Of a stretch of DNA of 64,000 bases, positions 34,317-45,945 are shown piece by piece (position 1 is the stretch's first letter; each line of letters opens with the position of its first letter). The translations under genes were made by a program, and so were the position numbers. Source of the stretch: Orychophragmus violaceus (taxonomy: Eukaryota > Streptophyta > Magnoliopsida > Brassicales > Brassicaceae); NCBI GenBank assembly GCA_030180135.1, contig CM058231.1, positions 27,097,034 through 27,161,033 on the forward strand, written 5' to 3'. The notes under the pieces were generated by a model. It did no database searches and had not been told where the DNA came from. It saw nothing but the letters and a program-made list of their open reading frames with translations.

Positions 34317-35198
34317 AACATTAAGTTCGATACATAAATACCTGAGTCAGACGCATCATACGTCTTCTTCAGCTTCTTGTAATCTTCCATGAACTTCTTG
34401 CCGTCTCTCTTCCAATGCCCCAACTGCTTGCAGTAGTTGCACTTATCCTCAGGAGAAGGCCCGGATTTGGGTTTGGGCTTAGGCTTGTCTTGACTCTCAG
34501 TCTCGACAACCTGGGCCTTTCCCTTGTCCTTCTTTGGTTTCTTAAACCTTTTACCCCCTTGTACCATCAGTACACTGGGAGTTGCCTTCTTGAGATTCGG
34601 CTCTGCTGTCTTCAGCATGCCGTGCAACTCAGTCAATGTCTTAGTCATGTTTTGCATGTTGTAGTTCATGATGAACTGATCAAAACACGACGGCAAAGAC
34701 TGCAGAATCATGTCAGTGGCTAGCTCCTGGCTAATGGCACAGTCCAGTTTCCCCAGGTTATCAATGTAACCCATCATTTTAAGGACATGAGGACTTCGGA
34801 TTGTCCTTAGCCAGCTTGCAATCCATGAGAGATTTAACCGTCTGGTATCTCTCTGTGCGAGCTTGCTCCTGAAACAAAGCTTTCAAGCTGTTAATCATCT
34901 CAATGGGTGACATCACGTTCTCATATTGCTTATGCAGCTCAGAGTTCATAGTCACCAGCATTAGACAATTAACATCTTTGACATCAGCTGAATGCTTATC
35001 CCAAGCATTCTTTTCTGTCTGCGGGGCATTGGAACGTGGCCTCTCGGTGAGAACTCTTTCAAGGACATATTCCTTGTTCTCTTGCCTGAGAACTATTCTC
35101 AGGTTTCGATACCATTCCAAGAAATTAGATCCATTTAACTTGTCCTTCTCAAGGACGGATCTTAGCGAGAAAGTGTTGATGTGAGTTGAAACAGACAT
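34241..35198 (-). pseudogene. Copia F gag, frameshifted
   Basis: The start MSVSTHINTFSLRSVLEKDK at 35198 aligns with copia C Gag. The first frame stops at 34779 after DNPKSSCP; similarity resumes in another frame from 34777 (MMGYIDNLGKLD). Against copia C the junction lacks two bases, so this is a -2 shift. The second part holds the basic linker and a zinc knuckle CNYCKQLGHWKRDGKK, in which the last Cys (C-x2-C-x4-H-x4-C) is changed to Gly. It overlaps the pol frame by 76 bp in a different frame. Without the shift the protein would be about 320 aa, like its relative. F therefore probably depends on Gag from elsewhere. Confidence 0.85.
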
Positions 35199-36452
35199 AG
35201 CTGTAATTAAAAGAGGCAGATTTTAGTTATAATGCTCAAGAAATGAGAATTCTTATCTAATAAGAAAAACTCGCATTGTATTCAAAACTATGTTTCCTCA
35301 GATGAATACAATGAACCAAGATCCTCAGATCACCAAAACTTGAGTGGACGACTCGCCATCACCCAAACTTCAGTTATCTAGGTAAGAAAATCATTGCTAA
35401 TTGTACCCAGTACAATTCTTGGTCGCAGATGAGACAATCCATGTCTTATCCACTCTGATGTCTCTGGGCCCAGAACTTCTGATGGCCCAGTCAAGTAAAC
35501 CAATCTCTTCAGTCTCGTGATCATTGACAGTCGCACTGCAAGTCTATCAATGATCACCTGCCTTACTCATGTAGATGTGGACACCAAGGACTCCAAGGCT
35601 ATCCAACAACGAAACGAGTCTTGACAGTAGACAAGATCGGGCAAGACACCAAGATCACTTGATATTTAGTTGAGGAAAAGAACCGTTTTATCTTGATGCA
35701 TATCCAATATACATTCAAGAATTTATTAATTTATTCAAAACATTCAGTTTTATTAAGTTTAGATTCATCTACAACTTTTAGGATTAAATTGTTCTGGTAC
35801 ATGCAAATTTGTGGTCTAACCAGCATATCTGCGAATGTCATGTCGATCGATGCTAACCCTTGGCATCGGTCGACGCAACCAGAATTAAACCGTTCTTCGA
35901 TAACCGGTCAAACCAGATCGAATTTACATAACCGATTCAATCCAATTGAACCGGTTCGGTTTAATAGTCCATGTCGATCGTCACACACTGTGTGTCGATC
36001 GACATTACTAAACCAGAACCAATTTGGTTAATTAAAATTAACCATGCGAGATAACCAGTTCAATCCAATTGAACCGGTCTATCTAATCGCTTTGCCTGTG
36101 TCGACCGACACACCCAGTGTATCGACCGACACAGCAGGAATACGGGTACTCGATCTCAGATCGAAACCCTAAAATTATTTGCGGATTTTCGCCTTGTGTC
36201 GACCGACACACGCTTTGTGTCGATCAATACTTTGCGACAAACCCTAAAATTTTACGTTTTTGTTTCGCGGCGTGTCGACCGACACACGCTTTGTGTCGAT
36301 CGACACAGTGCGATTTCAACAGTATCATCGTTTTTAACATGAACAAAATCCGAGATTAACATTCAATAAAACGATTTTAACAGGCAAAATTCAATCCAAC
36401 AACATCAAGTTTCGAATTAATTTCACCAGATTCAATAGCTAAACCCTAACAT
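35199..36452 (-). other. 5' leader of copia F with TCGATCGACA palindromes
   Basis: About 1.25 kb of untranslated leader. From 35836 to 36310 at least nine motifs of the type TGTGTCGAYCGACACA occur, often as pairs about 20 bp apart (for example 35970-36005, 36096-36132, 36194-36230, 36271-36308), interspersed with CCGGTT-rich DNA. No coding frame is supported. Confidence 0.75.
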
Positions 36453-36464
36453 GCTCTGATACCA
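36453..36464 (-). other. Primer binding site of copia F
   Basis: The minus strand reads TGGTATCAGAGC one base after the 5' LTR, matching initiator tRNA-Met. Confidence 0.92.
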
Positions 36465-36465
36465 C

Positions 36466-37104
36466 TGTTGGATCCCACTGGATCTAGGGTTTGATATATT
36501 GAATGAAAACCAACCTCGTTCTTACCTTTCTGGCAGCGAAATTGAGATGGTGAACGAGATCAGTGGAGCAACGCAAACGCCTTGCCTCTACCAGATACAC
36601 ACGCACGCTCGCTGGAAACGGGATGCTAGTGCCGGATCAACGGGAATCGATTCTCTCTGGTGTTTCTACTGTTTCTATCAAGAAAAGTGGACGGCTTGGT
36701 GTTTAGGTCGAAACTTACTTGTTATATTCGACCTAAAACACAATTAACGGGCCAGACTTAATCAAGTCTTAATTCGAAAAGCCTTTAGAAAAACCCGAAC
36801 TGTGTCGACCGACACACAAGCTGTGTCGATCGACACAACACCATTTTATCGATTATAATGTGTATCCAATACACATTAATATGATCATTACCATAATGAT
36901 CATTCCCATGTCGTAGCTTCCAGTTTTCTTAGGTGTGTGACCCTATAGGATCATATGGTACTGGTAGTAAGTCCATAACTTACAGATTGCAAGAGGCTTC
37001 TAGCAAAACATTGCAACCGCCTAGTACTATACGAATGTCTGATCTCGACACACAACTATCATCAGGAGTGAGTACAAGTGTGATTTCAGGACACTATCCC
37101 AACA
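36466..37104 (-). repeat. 5' LTR of copia F
   Basis: 639 bp; differs from 29797-30435 at about seven positions. The TGATT duplication follows at 37105-37109. Confidence 0.95.
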
Positions 37105-37299
37105 TGATTAAGATCATTCGATGTAAAAGAAAAGACGAAACCACAAATTTTAGGTTTTAGCATCTCCAAAAGAAACCTCAAAACCTCATTTTTGAGATTT
37201 GGCTAACTCCAAAAGAAACCTCAAAACGAATTTGCAATTTCATATTTTCTTTTGCAATGTAGTAATCTGTAATTAAATAATTCATTTGCAACTTACGGT

Positions 37300-37640
37300 T
37301 CCTTTTTAAGGTATAGGGGTTTGTTCATTCCAAACGAAACCCTAAACCCTATAAATCTAAGGTTTCGTCTGTGCTTTAACATTCTAGTCTGAAACGTTGC
37401 AAAATCATAGTCTAGTCTCTATAATTAAGTATTTCATTGATTAAATATTATAGGGATTTGTCCATTCCAAATGAAACCCTAAACCCTAAAAATATAAGGT
37501 TTCGTATGTGCATTAACATTGTAGTCCGAAACATAACAAAATCATTCCAATTGAAACCCTAAACCCTAAACCATAAACCCTAAACCCTTAAAATATAAAG
37601 TTCCGTCTGTGTTCAACATTCTAGTCCGAAAACTATTTAT
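37300..37640. repeat. Telobox-like AAACCCTAA repeats in CACTA E
   Basis: Two to three copies of a longer unit of about 140-170 bp, each with TTCCAAAYGAAACCCTAAACCC followed by TATAAGGTTTCGT-like sequence, plus AAACCCTAAACCCTAAACC clusters near 37555-37590. The unit structure and gaps argue against true telomeric array. Confidence 0.6.
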
Positions 37641-37929
37641 TAAAGCTTGTTGTGTACTATTTTTACAATATGTGTTACCAAAATTCTAAAACTATTTCAA
37701 AGAATTTAAAACACAAATTTGCTTTCATAAAACCTGTCTTCAATCGTTCTTTATACTTTGAGAAAACTTGTTCTGATTTTAATAAAGTAAAATAGATTAG
37801 TTAAATTTTTAAAGGAGAGTCAATAAAAAAGGATTATATTACGGCCACGTTAGGCCAACAAGTGGGCAAAAATTTAAAATATTTTCCAAATAAATCCGGA
37901 AAACCTAAACCCAATTTTATAGCCCAAAA

Positions 37930-38116
37930 CTAGCCCTGGAATATAAAACCGAACCGAAATTATTGAACCAAACCGAACTGAAGTTTTAATGAACCGAACC
38001 AAACTAATTGAAAGAACAAAAACCGATCGGTAGTTTTTTACAAAAAAAACTGAGTAACCGAACCGAAGAACCGAAGTTGTCGATCGATTTTTAGTTTCAT
38101 AAAACTTTCAATCTTC

Positions 38117-38174
<58 letters not shown>

Positions 38175-38310
38175 GTAGTCCTGAGATATAAACCAAACAG
38201 AAATTATCGAACCGAACCGAACCGAAGTTTTAATGAACCGAACTGAACTAATTGGAAAAAAATCGAGTAACCAAACCGTAATCGAACCGAAGAACCGAAG
38301 TCTCAGGCCT
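37930..38310. repeat. CCGAACCGAA repeats flanking a (TA)n microsatellite
   Basis: Two related blocks of ACCGAACCGAA-type sequence (37945-38080 and 38190-38305) flank (TA)n at about 38119-38173. Each block contains TTTTAATGAACCGAACYRAACTAATTG, so they are a tandem duplication with the microsatellite between. Confidence 0.75.
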
Positions 38311-39520
38311 ACCCAAAACATTTCAATTACCCGCCTATGCCCAAGAATTTTCAACAAAGTGCCGAGAAATCATCAAATACGTCAAACCCTGATTTTCTTT
38401 TGTTCTTTCCCTCTTTTGATATCTCATTCGAATCATCTCTTTATTCCCTCCACGAATCCTCTGATATGCCCACCCATCTCAAATTGATATCTCTTCTTCG
38501 AAGCTTTCCATTTCATAGCTAACTTTGGCCGAAACCCTATCGACTCTCTCAATTCTTCCTTGAATATCTCAATCACGAAACCCTCCATGAACCGATGCCT
38601 ACGTGTACATGTAGCCATATCGTTTGTTTGCTTCTGCTTTGCTTTTCTTTTGAAACGGGACAGGCTATAAATTTGATTATTTATTTACAATTAATTTTAG
38701 TTCTACAGGTTGTAAACGACTCCTATACTCCACAGTCTGGGTAAGTTGGTTGTTTTTTTAATGAGTGTTTGAGGAGTTGGAGTCTGATGGTTAGTATGTT
38801 AATCTTATAGTTAGCACGCAATTGAAGACACCAATCTCTGCTTAACTCATTAATGTGTTCTGCTAAGTTCGAGTGTCTGAGCGCTTACAAGATAGTTTTT
38901 GTATCATTTTAGGCGTTCCCAAACCTCACATAACTTTCTTCTAAAATTTTTTTGAGGAGATCTATCAACGACGTATGAAAGACGTGGTTAGCATCACAAA
39001 GGACTGCAGAAGCACTGCAAAGAATGGCGACCTCGTGAGATATCAACAGTTGAATATAACCACATCTTTCCTCAGGTAAAGTAAAAATTTTCTCAATCCA
39101 TGTTTATAAAGTCATCTCAGGATCTTTAAAGATGGTGTTTTTCACTTACTGTCTTTAATTGTCATAGGCCACTGAGAAGGATGGACGAGTAAATCCTCAT
39201 GGAGTCGAAATCCTTACAGCGTTGTCGCCCACCAAGAGCAACTGAAGGAAGCACAAAGTAAGACAACAACACCATCTGATTTGTAGGTTACTTTATCACT
39301 GACTCTTCCACTTGTAAATTTATTAGTATATGATTTGGCAACTCCTAAATGTTGGAGTTTGCGTATGTAGGTCGTCATTGTTTACATGTTACCAGTGTTA
39401 TTTTTGATGCAAGTGTTTGTTACGTTTGTTGTACCATTCAAATTACGGTATCACCGATTACCAAATCGAAAATGAAATTAATCCAAAATCTTAATTTTAC
39501 GAATAAAAGCCGCTAAATAG
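38311..39520 (+). other. Unassigned segment of CACTA E, possible captured exons
   Basis: Pyrimidine-rich DNA resembling a 5' leader (38390-38600), then short open stretches bounded by plausible splice signals (38960-39075 and 39168-39243, the latter reading TEKDGRVNPHGVEIL). No family was recognised. Confidence 0.3.
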
Positions 39521-39529
39521 TCGTCAACT

Positions 39530-40320
39530 TTTCGCACTACACACAAAAATTGGTCGCTAAATATTTACCATCAGAGAATCTGGATTTTCCGAATAGTCGC
39601 TTAATAATCGTTATCTAGTCATTACACCGTCGCAAAGTAGTCACCATCTCTTACGACTAAGTTGTGACTATATTAGACAATCAGATAGCAGTCGGCCAGA
39701 CAAGACCATAATCGTATCTGGATGTTTTGTTTAGACGCTGCATAGTCGTTTAACAGTCGACAATTAATAGCAAGATGTTTACCATAATCAAATTTGATTC
39801 TCCATTTAGTCGTCTTATAATCGGTAAATTAGTCAATAAACAGTCGCCAAAACGTCACCATAGTCTACGACTAAGTCGTGACTATGCTACTCAGTCACAT
39901 AACAGTCGCCACATAGTGGTGAGATCATTACCATAATTGTATATGGATGTTCAGATTAGTCGCGGGATAGTAGTTAAAATGGTCGTTACCTAGTCGCTCC
40001 ATAGTGGCTAATATTTACGACTACTTTCTGACTATACAATACAGTCGCATATTAATCGCCCCATGGTCACCTGAGTTAACGACTATTTACCGTAGTCGCA
40101 GTTTAGTCCCTATATCTTCTGACGACACTGCGTCTATTTTACAATTACCTTTGTTAGTCGTATAAATAGTCGTAACTCGCCGACTAATAATACGACTATG
40201 AGATTTAGTGACTATGGATTGACGACTACCATATTTAGTCTTATGTTTGTCGTAAAACCCCGATCAACGACTATTTTGCGATTAAAAGTGCAGTCGTGAA
40301 AACACTGTTTTCTTGTAGTG
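39530..40320. repeat. Right subterminal repeats and TIR of CACTA E
   Basis: Dense TAGTCG/CGACTA variants over about 790 bp, ending with CTGTTTTCTTGTAGTG at 40320. Confidence 0.88.
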
Positions 40321-40323
40321 GCT

Positions 40324-41740
40324 ATCATAAATGATAGACGTTGAAGAATCTGGTCACTTTGATGTCCCAGCCTGCAATGACACACTTCCGAACTTGTTGC
40401 ATGTTGTCTTATGGAATAGAAAGCCAGAAACTGAGGATTCTCCAACTTGTAAAGCCCCTTACTTATTCTTCCTTGAGTGAGGAGCTGCTTTGTCATTGTG
40501 TCCTTAATTTTCACCCGATCACAATCAAATACAAACTTGCAAGGATATTTTGCAGTTAACTTTGAAACAGATAACAAATTTTTAGTTATCTCAGGACATA
40601 CTAAGACATCCTGAAGAGTAAGCAAACCTGAGGGTGTCGGGAAAGCAATGGAGCCTACATGAGTAATGGGCAGAAAGTCACTTTTTCCCACAATGACACA
40701 ATCAGATCCATGTTAAGTTGATCATCATTCATATTCTGAGTTGAGTTGGTGATGTGAACAGAAGCTCCAGAGTCTGGATACCACTCTTCTCCTTGATGAA
40801 TGTTTTCTGAAGCAGTCATTGTCCCCAAGGCATTGTAAGAGTTTTCATTTGGTAAGAGTGACTGGATCTCTGCAAACACATGAATGCAATGTGTCCATGG
40901 CGACCACAAATCTGACAGATTACTCCTTTGGTGTCCTGAGTTTGTAAGTTGTTGCCTCCAGGATGAATCTGGTGATGGAATCCTCTACCACGAGTTGAAT
41001 GGTATCCGCTTCCTCTGTATTTGGAGCCTATTTAATTTATGTAGCCACAGCCTCAGTTTGAGTATTACCACTGTGGTAATTAGAGGTGGAAGAGTCATTT
41101 TAGGCGTTTAGCTTATCATCAAACCCATTTAACTTGAAAACAACAACTTTTAAAACAAGGGCAGTAAATGAATCTATATTGTTTTTTTTATAACAAGGGC
41201 TATAGATTCATATTCCTTTCCAAGATCACTGAGGATTCCATAAATATTTTCAGTTTCAGGGGTGGGGGCGCCTATTGAGTCAAGCTGACCACATAGAGAC
41301 TTGATCTCAGACAAATATGCATCCATGGTCTTTGAGCCATTTGTTGTTGATTGGATACATTGTCGGAGATCAAGCTTCCTTGTTACAGAAACCGTGTTGT
41401 ATTTCTTGGCGAGAGAGTACCAAACTTCTTGAGATGAATGAATACCATAGATGGAGCGGAGAGCATTTTCAGATAGAGTCCCATAGATCCAAACCTTAAT
41501 GACTTGATCCTTCTAAAGCCATTTGATGAACTCTGGGTTGCTTTGTTTAGTGAGCTGATCACCATTCCAAACATATATCGAGGACAAGGCTGAGCTCCAG
41601 TAACAAAGCCAAGGATCTATATAAAAAATTCTTCAAACTGCAGTAACAAAGCCAAGGTGCTTGTCATCTTTAAGCTTTAAAGTTACTACTTTATTTATAG
41701 TGAGTGAATATGGTGATAAAGGATCATGATTACCTTCAAT
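40324..41740 (-). pseudogene. Copia D gag and protease remnant, right of CACTA E
   Basis: Minus strand. Gag pieces lie around 41383-41574 (KFGTLSPRNTTRFL, LYLKMLSAPSMVF). A protease reads EEWYPDSGASVHITN (40655-40909; the D-S-G triad kept), followed by the gag-pre-integrase region at 40340-40691 (LLSVSKLTAKYPCKF, CHCRLGHQSDQILQRLSF). Similarity stops at 40324 at the CACTA target site and continues in the integrase at 22131. Stops and frameshifts are scattered. Confidence 0.85.
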
Positions 41741-41742
41741 GG

Positions 41743-41753
41743 CTCTGATACCA
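41743..41753 (-). other. Primer binding site of copia D
   Basis: The plus strand CTCTGATACCA is the reverse of the TGGTATCAGAG copia PBS, next to the LTR end at 41754. Confidence 0.8.
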
Positions 41754-42127
41754 TGAAAGCAAGAAGAAATCATTAAAACAAAGAAGGTTTTGCTGAATAA
41801 TACTCTTCTCTCTTATTGATTCATACACTATTACATCCATGATTATATAGTCTCTTTGAGTCTTACAATAGTCAAGGGTTTTATTAAAGATTCATTAACA
41901 AGCTGCGAGCACACGAAAGCTATTCTTTAGGGCAACGGTTGGATTGGTGTGAGCTGGATTAGGAAATTTTCTTGAAGCTTCATTAGTACACTGTGTATTT
42001 GTCTTTATCACTTTTCTGTTAACTGCACGTATTTCAGGTAAAAGTTATTTTGTCTCTTGTTGCTAACTCAGACGAACTCTCGAATGGGCCTGATTGTTTT
42101 GATCTTCAGATGTGGGCTTCTTGCTAA
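41754..42127 (-). repeat. 5' LTR of copia D
   Basis: About 374 bp between the PBS and the end of similarity with 19051-19347. The outer boundary is approximate because the other LTR is incomplete. Confidence 0.75.
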
Positions 42128-42201
42128 TATTAGGAACTTGAAATTTTTATCATCAATAGGGTTTGTTACTCGGGTGAAAAGAGTGTGAGTTTAAGGTTGC
42201 T

Positions 42202-42660
42202 CACTACAAGAAAACGACATTTTGAGACTACATTTTATGACTATATTTGTATTCGTAAAATTTGTGGCTACTTTTAGACTAGTTTGCGACTACCAATATA
42301 TGATTGTATATTAGTCGCTAATTTTACGACCAACAAAGGTAGTCTCCAATTTAGTCACCAATTTACGACTAATTACGACTATTGACGAGAGCGAAAAATT
42401 AGTCACCAAGTAGTCGCTAGTTTTCGGACTAATTAGCGACTATCTTTGTTGCTCATAAGTTAGCGACTAATATACAACTATATATTGGTAGTCGTAATAC
42501 AACTGCAAACTAGTCTCTAAGTAGTCGTCAGTTTACGATTACTTAATGACTATTGTCGAGATCAGAAAATTAATCGCCAAGTAGTCGCTAGTTTTGCGAC
42601 TAATATACGACTATTCGGTGGGCCGCAAAAAAGTGGCAAATTATTCGCTACTTTTGCAAA
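42202..42660 (+). mobile_element. Left end of a second CACTA element (G)
   Basis: Starts CACTACAAGAAAACGAC with dense subterminal CGACTA/TAGTCG repeats to about 42660, like CACTA E. No partner terminus was found before the scaffold gap, and no transposase is recognisable, so it is truncated or ends in the gap. Confidence 0.7.
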
Positions 42661-43987
42661 CCCTAACAAAGTTTAAAATCCTAAAGTATAAACCAAAATC
42701 TAATTACTAAAGTTTTAATTACTATATTATATTTAAAACTAAGATTCAACACTTATAAAAGTAATTTTTATTTTCCAAATCTAGTATTTTCAAACATTTT
42801 TATATATATTTATAAAACAGAAGTCAATCAGCAATTATAGTAAAACATTTTTTTCCAGAAAATCCTTTTAAATATAAAATACTTGTTTGTTTCGGGTGAA
42901 GTTATTTTTAGAAAATAACTTTTTATCCCAAACTAAATAAATTTAACTTCCCACTTTCAACAGTTATATTTATCAGTTACGTTTTTGAACAAAAAAAGAC
43001 TTATCTGTTTCGTATTCTGAAAAAAAAAGGATTTATCAGTTACGTTTTATTGAACAAAGAAAAATTTATTATCAATTACATTTTGTAAAAGTAAAGTATA
43101 TACTGTATATTTTTGGGAATTTGTTATGAATTCACCGTTTTTATTTTACCTAATGAAAATGTGACATGTTACGTTTAATATGATTAAAATTTTCAAATAA
43201 AAAATACACGAATTAATATTTTTTTAAACTAAAAACTAAATATTAATCCCTAGACCCTAAATTTAAAACCTTAAATTCTAAACTCTAAACCATATTTTGA
43301 AAGCTAAATAAATTAAAAATAAAAAACGAAACCCTAATAAAACCTTTAAAACCAATAAAAACTAAGCCCTAAACCCTAATTCTTATACCCTAAAACTTAA
43401 ACCATAATTTGAAAACCTACAAAAATAAAAATAAAAATAAACCCCAATCCCTAAACCCAAAATTTTAACCTCAAAAAAAAATCATAAACCCTAATCCCTA
43501 AAACCTAAATCCCAATTTAAACTCTAAAAAAATATATCAATATATCTTTATAAAATATTTGAATGTTTGTTTTAATTCCTTAATTTTAATTTTGTATTTT
43601 TAATTAAAGATAATATTGCATGTCATATTTTTATTGGATAAAATAAGAGAAGATGAATAACAAGATTTACTCCTAGGAGTGAACCCGAGTATTTTTCATT
43701 TGTTATTACCACAAGTTCGCAAATCTTTGATTTTTGAATTCGTTTTTAAATTTAATTTCAGCTACTACTGTAATTATGTATTATCTGGGATTTTCTTGGG
43801 TTTTCAAATCTGTAATCTACAAATTTATTATCTCAATTTTGTTTCAAAATTTTACATTTTTCTTCATTTGGAAAATTTTTTTATCTTTGTTGTTTCTTTG
43901 GAAAAATGACACAAAATTTACGAAATGTGTACCACAAAAAACCTAACGAGCATCATAACAAACATGCTATGTTCTCATATGATAAAA
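42661..43987. other. AT-rich DNA with degenerate AAACCCTAA repeats
   Basis: No coding frame is supported. From 43240 to 43520 CCCTAAA-type motifs recur, with a loosely repeated unit (AACCATATTTTGAAAGC and AACCATAATTTGAAAAC). This may be the interior of element G. Confidence 0.4.
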
Positions 43988-44110
43988 CACTATTTAAATT
44001 ATGGGCATTGATAGCACATTTGTAATAGCACCTTTTTCTAATTTCTATGAAATATTAATTTTTTATTATGGTTACTTTTAATAGCATTTACAAAACCCTA
44101 AGATGTAAAT
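43988..44110 (+). mobile_element. Left end of a CACTA-like element (I) related to element H
   Basis: CACTATTTAAATTATGGGCATTGATAGCA parallels the start of element H at 47788 (CACTACAAAAATTATGGG, then TATTGATAGCA), and similarity runs on for over 100 bp with TAGCA motifs. The terminal CACTA is altered to CACTAT and no right end was found. Confidence 0.5.
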
Positions 44111-45408
44111 TGGTAAATGAGAAACAAAAACCACTTATTCCCAAAAAATTACCCCTAAAGCTTTAAACACTAAGGATTTATTTTCCATCAAAACCATCAA
44201 AAACTCTTCAACCCATCAAAATTACCCTAAAACCCTCCAATCTTCTCTCAGCCACACAAAAATCTCACCTGTCTCTGGAGAGAAAAGATCGATGGAGAAA
44301 GCACGGTGGAGCTCATAGTTCTTTTTCATAAATATTCACTATGACTTCGTTTCTTTTTCCATCTTAGAGAATCCCAGATTCATCCAATTTTCTTTGTATA
44401 GGTTCGTAATTTTGATTCTGGTTTTCGTCTCGATCTTCCCTTTAGATCTGTTTTTTAATTCTTATCGAGTCATCGTCTCACATACCCCTATTTCCAAAAG
44501 AAAAATCTCAAATGACCATCTTCTAATTTGAATTTCTTTAACATTTTGTTTTAAATTCGAAAATAAGGTAATTGACTCTAAATCCAAGTCACTTTCTCAT
44601 AATTACATCTTATACGTGGATTTTATCCACCCACCGGTCTAACCCAAAAACGGAACCCAATTTTGTTTTTCACATGGAACTTTTTTTTCTAAAATCTGAA
44701 TTAATATCTCTAGTTTACTTATTGAATTAAGCAATTTTTAATTACTCAAAATCAAAATTGTTTTCATAAAGCGTTAACTATCTTTTCATTCATCTCTCTT
44801 CGTGAAAATAGGGAATTATCGATGTATAATTTGTAAATTCGAATTAGGGTTCGTTTTTTTGAATTTCAGGGTAATACTGGCAGAACTATGTAAAACTATA
44901 TTGTTGTTTTTGTATTTGAAGATATCCACGAGTTGTTACATTGACGAGGTTTTGGAGAGTTTGAAGCTCACTAAGAGGGAAAGGGAAATGGTTTGAGAAC
45001 CATCCGCAGTTCAGACACTTTTTTTCACAGGGACTTCAATCAAAAGGTTTAAAGTCGGAAACACATGTTTCACTTAATTGATAAATCTGGTTAAATACTA
45101 TGGGAGACCAGCAGAAGGTGATTGGAGATAATGTAGATGGGTTGGAGCAAATACTGTTGCCGCTAAAAGCATATGTGAAGAGTCAAAGAGAAGAGTAAAT
45201 ATATGTTGTTGTTTGGACTGTTGAAACATTGTTGAAACCATGTTGAACTCGTACTAATGTTTGTTTGAATTTTCTGAATTGGTCCTAGTATCTCAATACT
45301 AGGTAAAAAAATGTTGGTTTGTTGTGTGTTTAAAATTATATTGTCTTTGAATTTGATTTCATACTTAGTACTAGTATTACTAGGTAAAACTATGTTGTCC
45401 ATGTACAA
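44111..45408. other. Unassigned DNA up to the scaffold gap
   Basis: Possible captured leader sequence at 44200-44400 and weak open stretches near 44930-45190. Nothing recognised. Confidence 0.3.
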
Positions 45409-45908
45409 NNNNNNNNNNNNNNNNNNNNNNNNNNNNNNNNNNNNNNNNNNNNNNNNNNNNNNNNNNNNNNNNNNNNNNNNNNNNNNNNNNNNNNNNNNNN
45501 NNNNNNNNNNNNNNNNNNNNNNNNNNNNNNNNNNNNNNNNNNNNNNNNNNNNNNNNNNNNNNNNNNNNNNNNNNNNNNNNNNNNNNNNNNNNNNNNNNNN
45601 NNNNNNNNNNNNNNNNNNNNNNNNNNNNNNNNNNNNNNNNNNNNNNNNNNNNNNNNNNNNNNNNNNNNNNNNNNNNNNNNNNNNNNNNNNNNNNNNNNNN
45701 NNNNNNNNNNNNNNNNNNNNNNNNNNNNNNNNNNNNNNNNNNNNNNNNNNNNNNNNNNNNNNNNNNNNNNNNNNNNNNNNNNNNNNNNNNNNNNNNNNNN
45801 NNNNNNNNNNNNNNNNNNNNNNNNNNNNNNNNNNNNNNNNNNNNNNNNNNNNNNNNNNNNNNNNNNNNNNNNNNNNNNNNNNNNNNNNNNNNNNNNNNNN
45901 NNNNNNNN
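45409..45908. other. Scaffold gap (500 N)
   Basis: Exactly 500 N, a placeholder length. Any frame spanning it is artefactual. Confidence 0.98.

Positions 45909-45940
<32 letters not shown>
45909..45940 (+). repeat. (AG)n microsatellite at the gap edge
   Basis: About 16 AG units directly after the N run; the repeat may be the reason assembly broke here. Confidence 0.9.

Positions 45941-45945
<5 letters not shown>

Larger units (their letters stand above)
29797..37104 (-). mobile_element. Ty1/copia element F with intact pol, nested in CACTA E
   Basis: A complete 7308-bp minus-strand element with two 639-bp LTRs and a perfect 5-bp duplication TGATT (29792-29796 and 37105-37109). PBS and polypurine tract are present. 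The LTRs differ at about seven positions, so insertion is recent but older than copia C. Pol is a single 1019-codon frame; gag is split by a frameshift. LTR length, PBS spacing, polypurine tract and 3' region match copia C, though LTR sequences differ, so they are sister families. Confidence 0.95.
22135..40320 (+). mobile_element. CACTA (En/Spm) DNA transposon E, 18.2 kb including nested copia F
   Basis: Terminal inverted repeats begin CACTACAAGAAAACAG at 22135 and end with its complement at 40320; 16 bp match perfectly. The 3-bp target duplication is GCT (22132-22134 and 40321-40323), and the two flanks rejoin the integrase of copia D. Subterminal regions are full of CGACTA/TAGTCG repeats. 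Inside are a decayed TNP2-type transposase, a fold-back-rich segment, a captured F-box fragment, copia F, telobox-like repeats and unassigned DNA. Without copia F it is about 10.9 kb, a usual size for plant CACTA elements. Confidence 0.95.

Noticed and set aside
37300..37640. Interstitial telomere array
   Set aside because: AAACCCTAA units are few, irregular and embedded in a longer repeat unit; this is common AT-rich transposon sequence.
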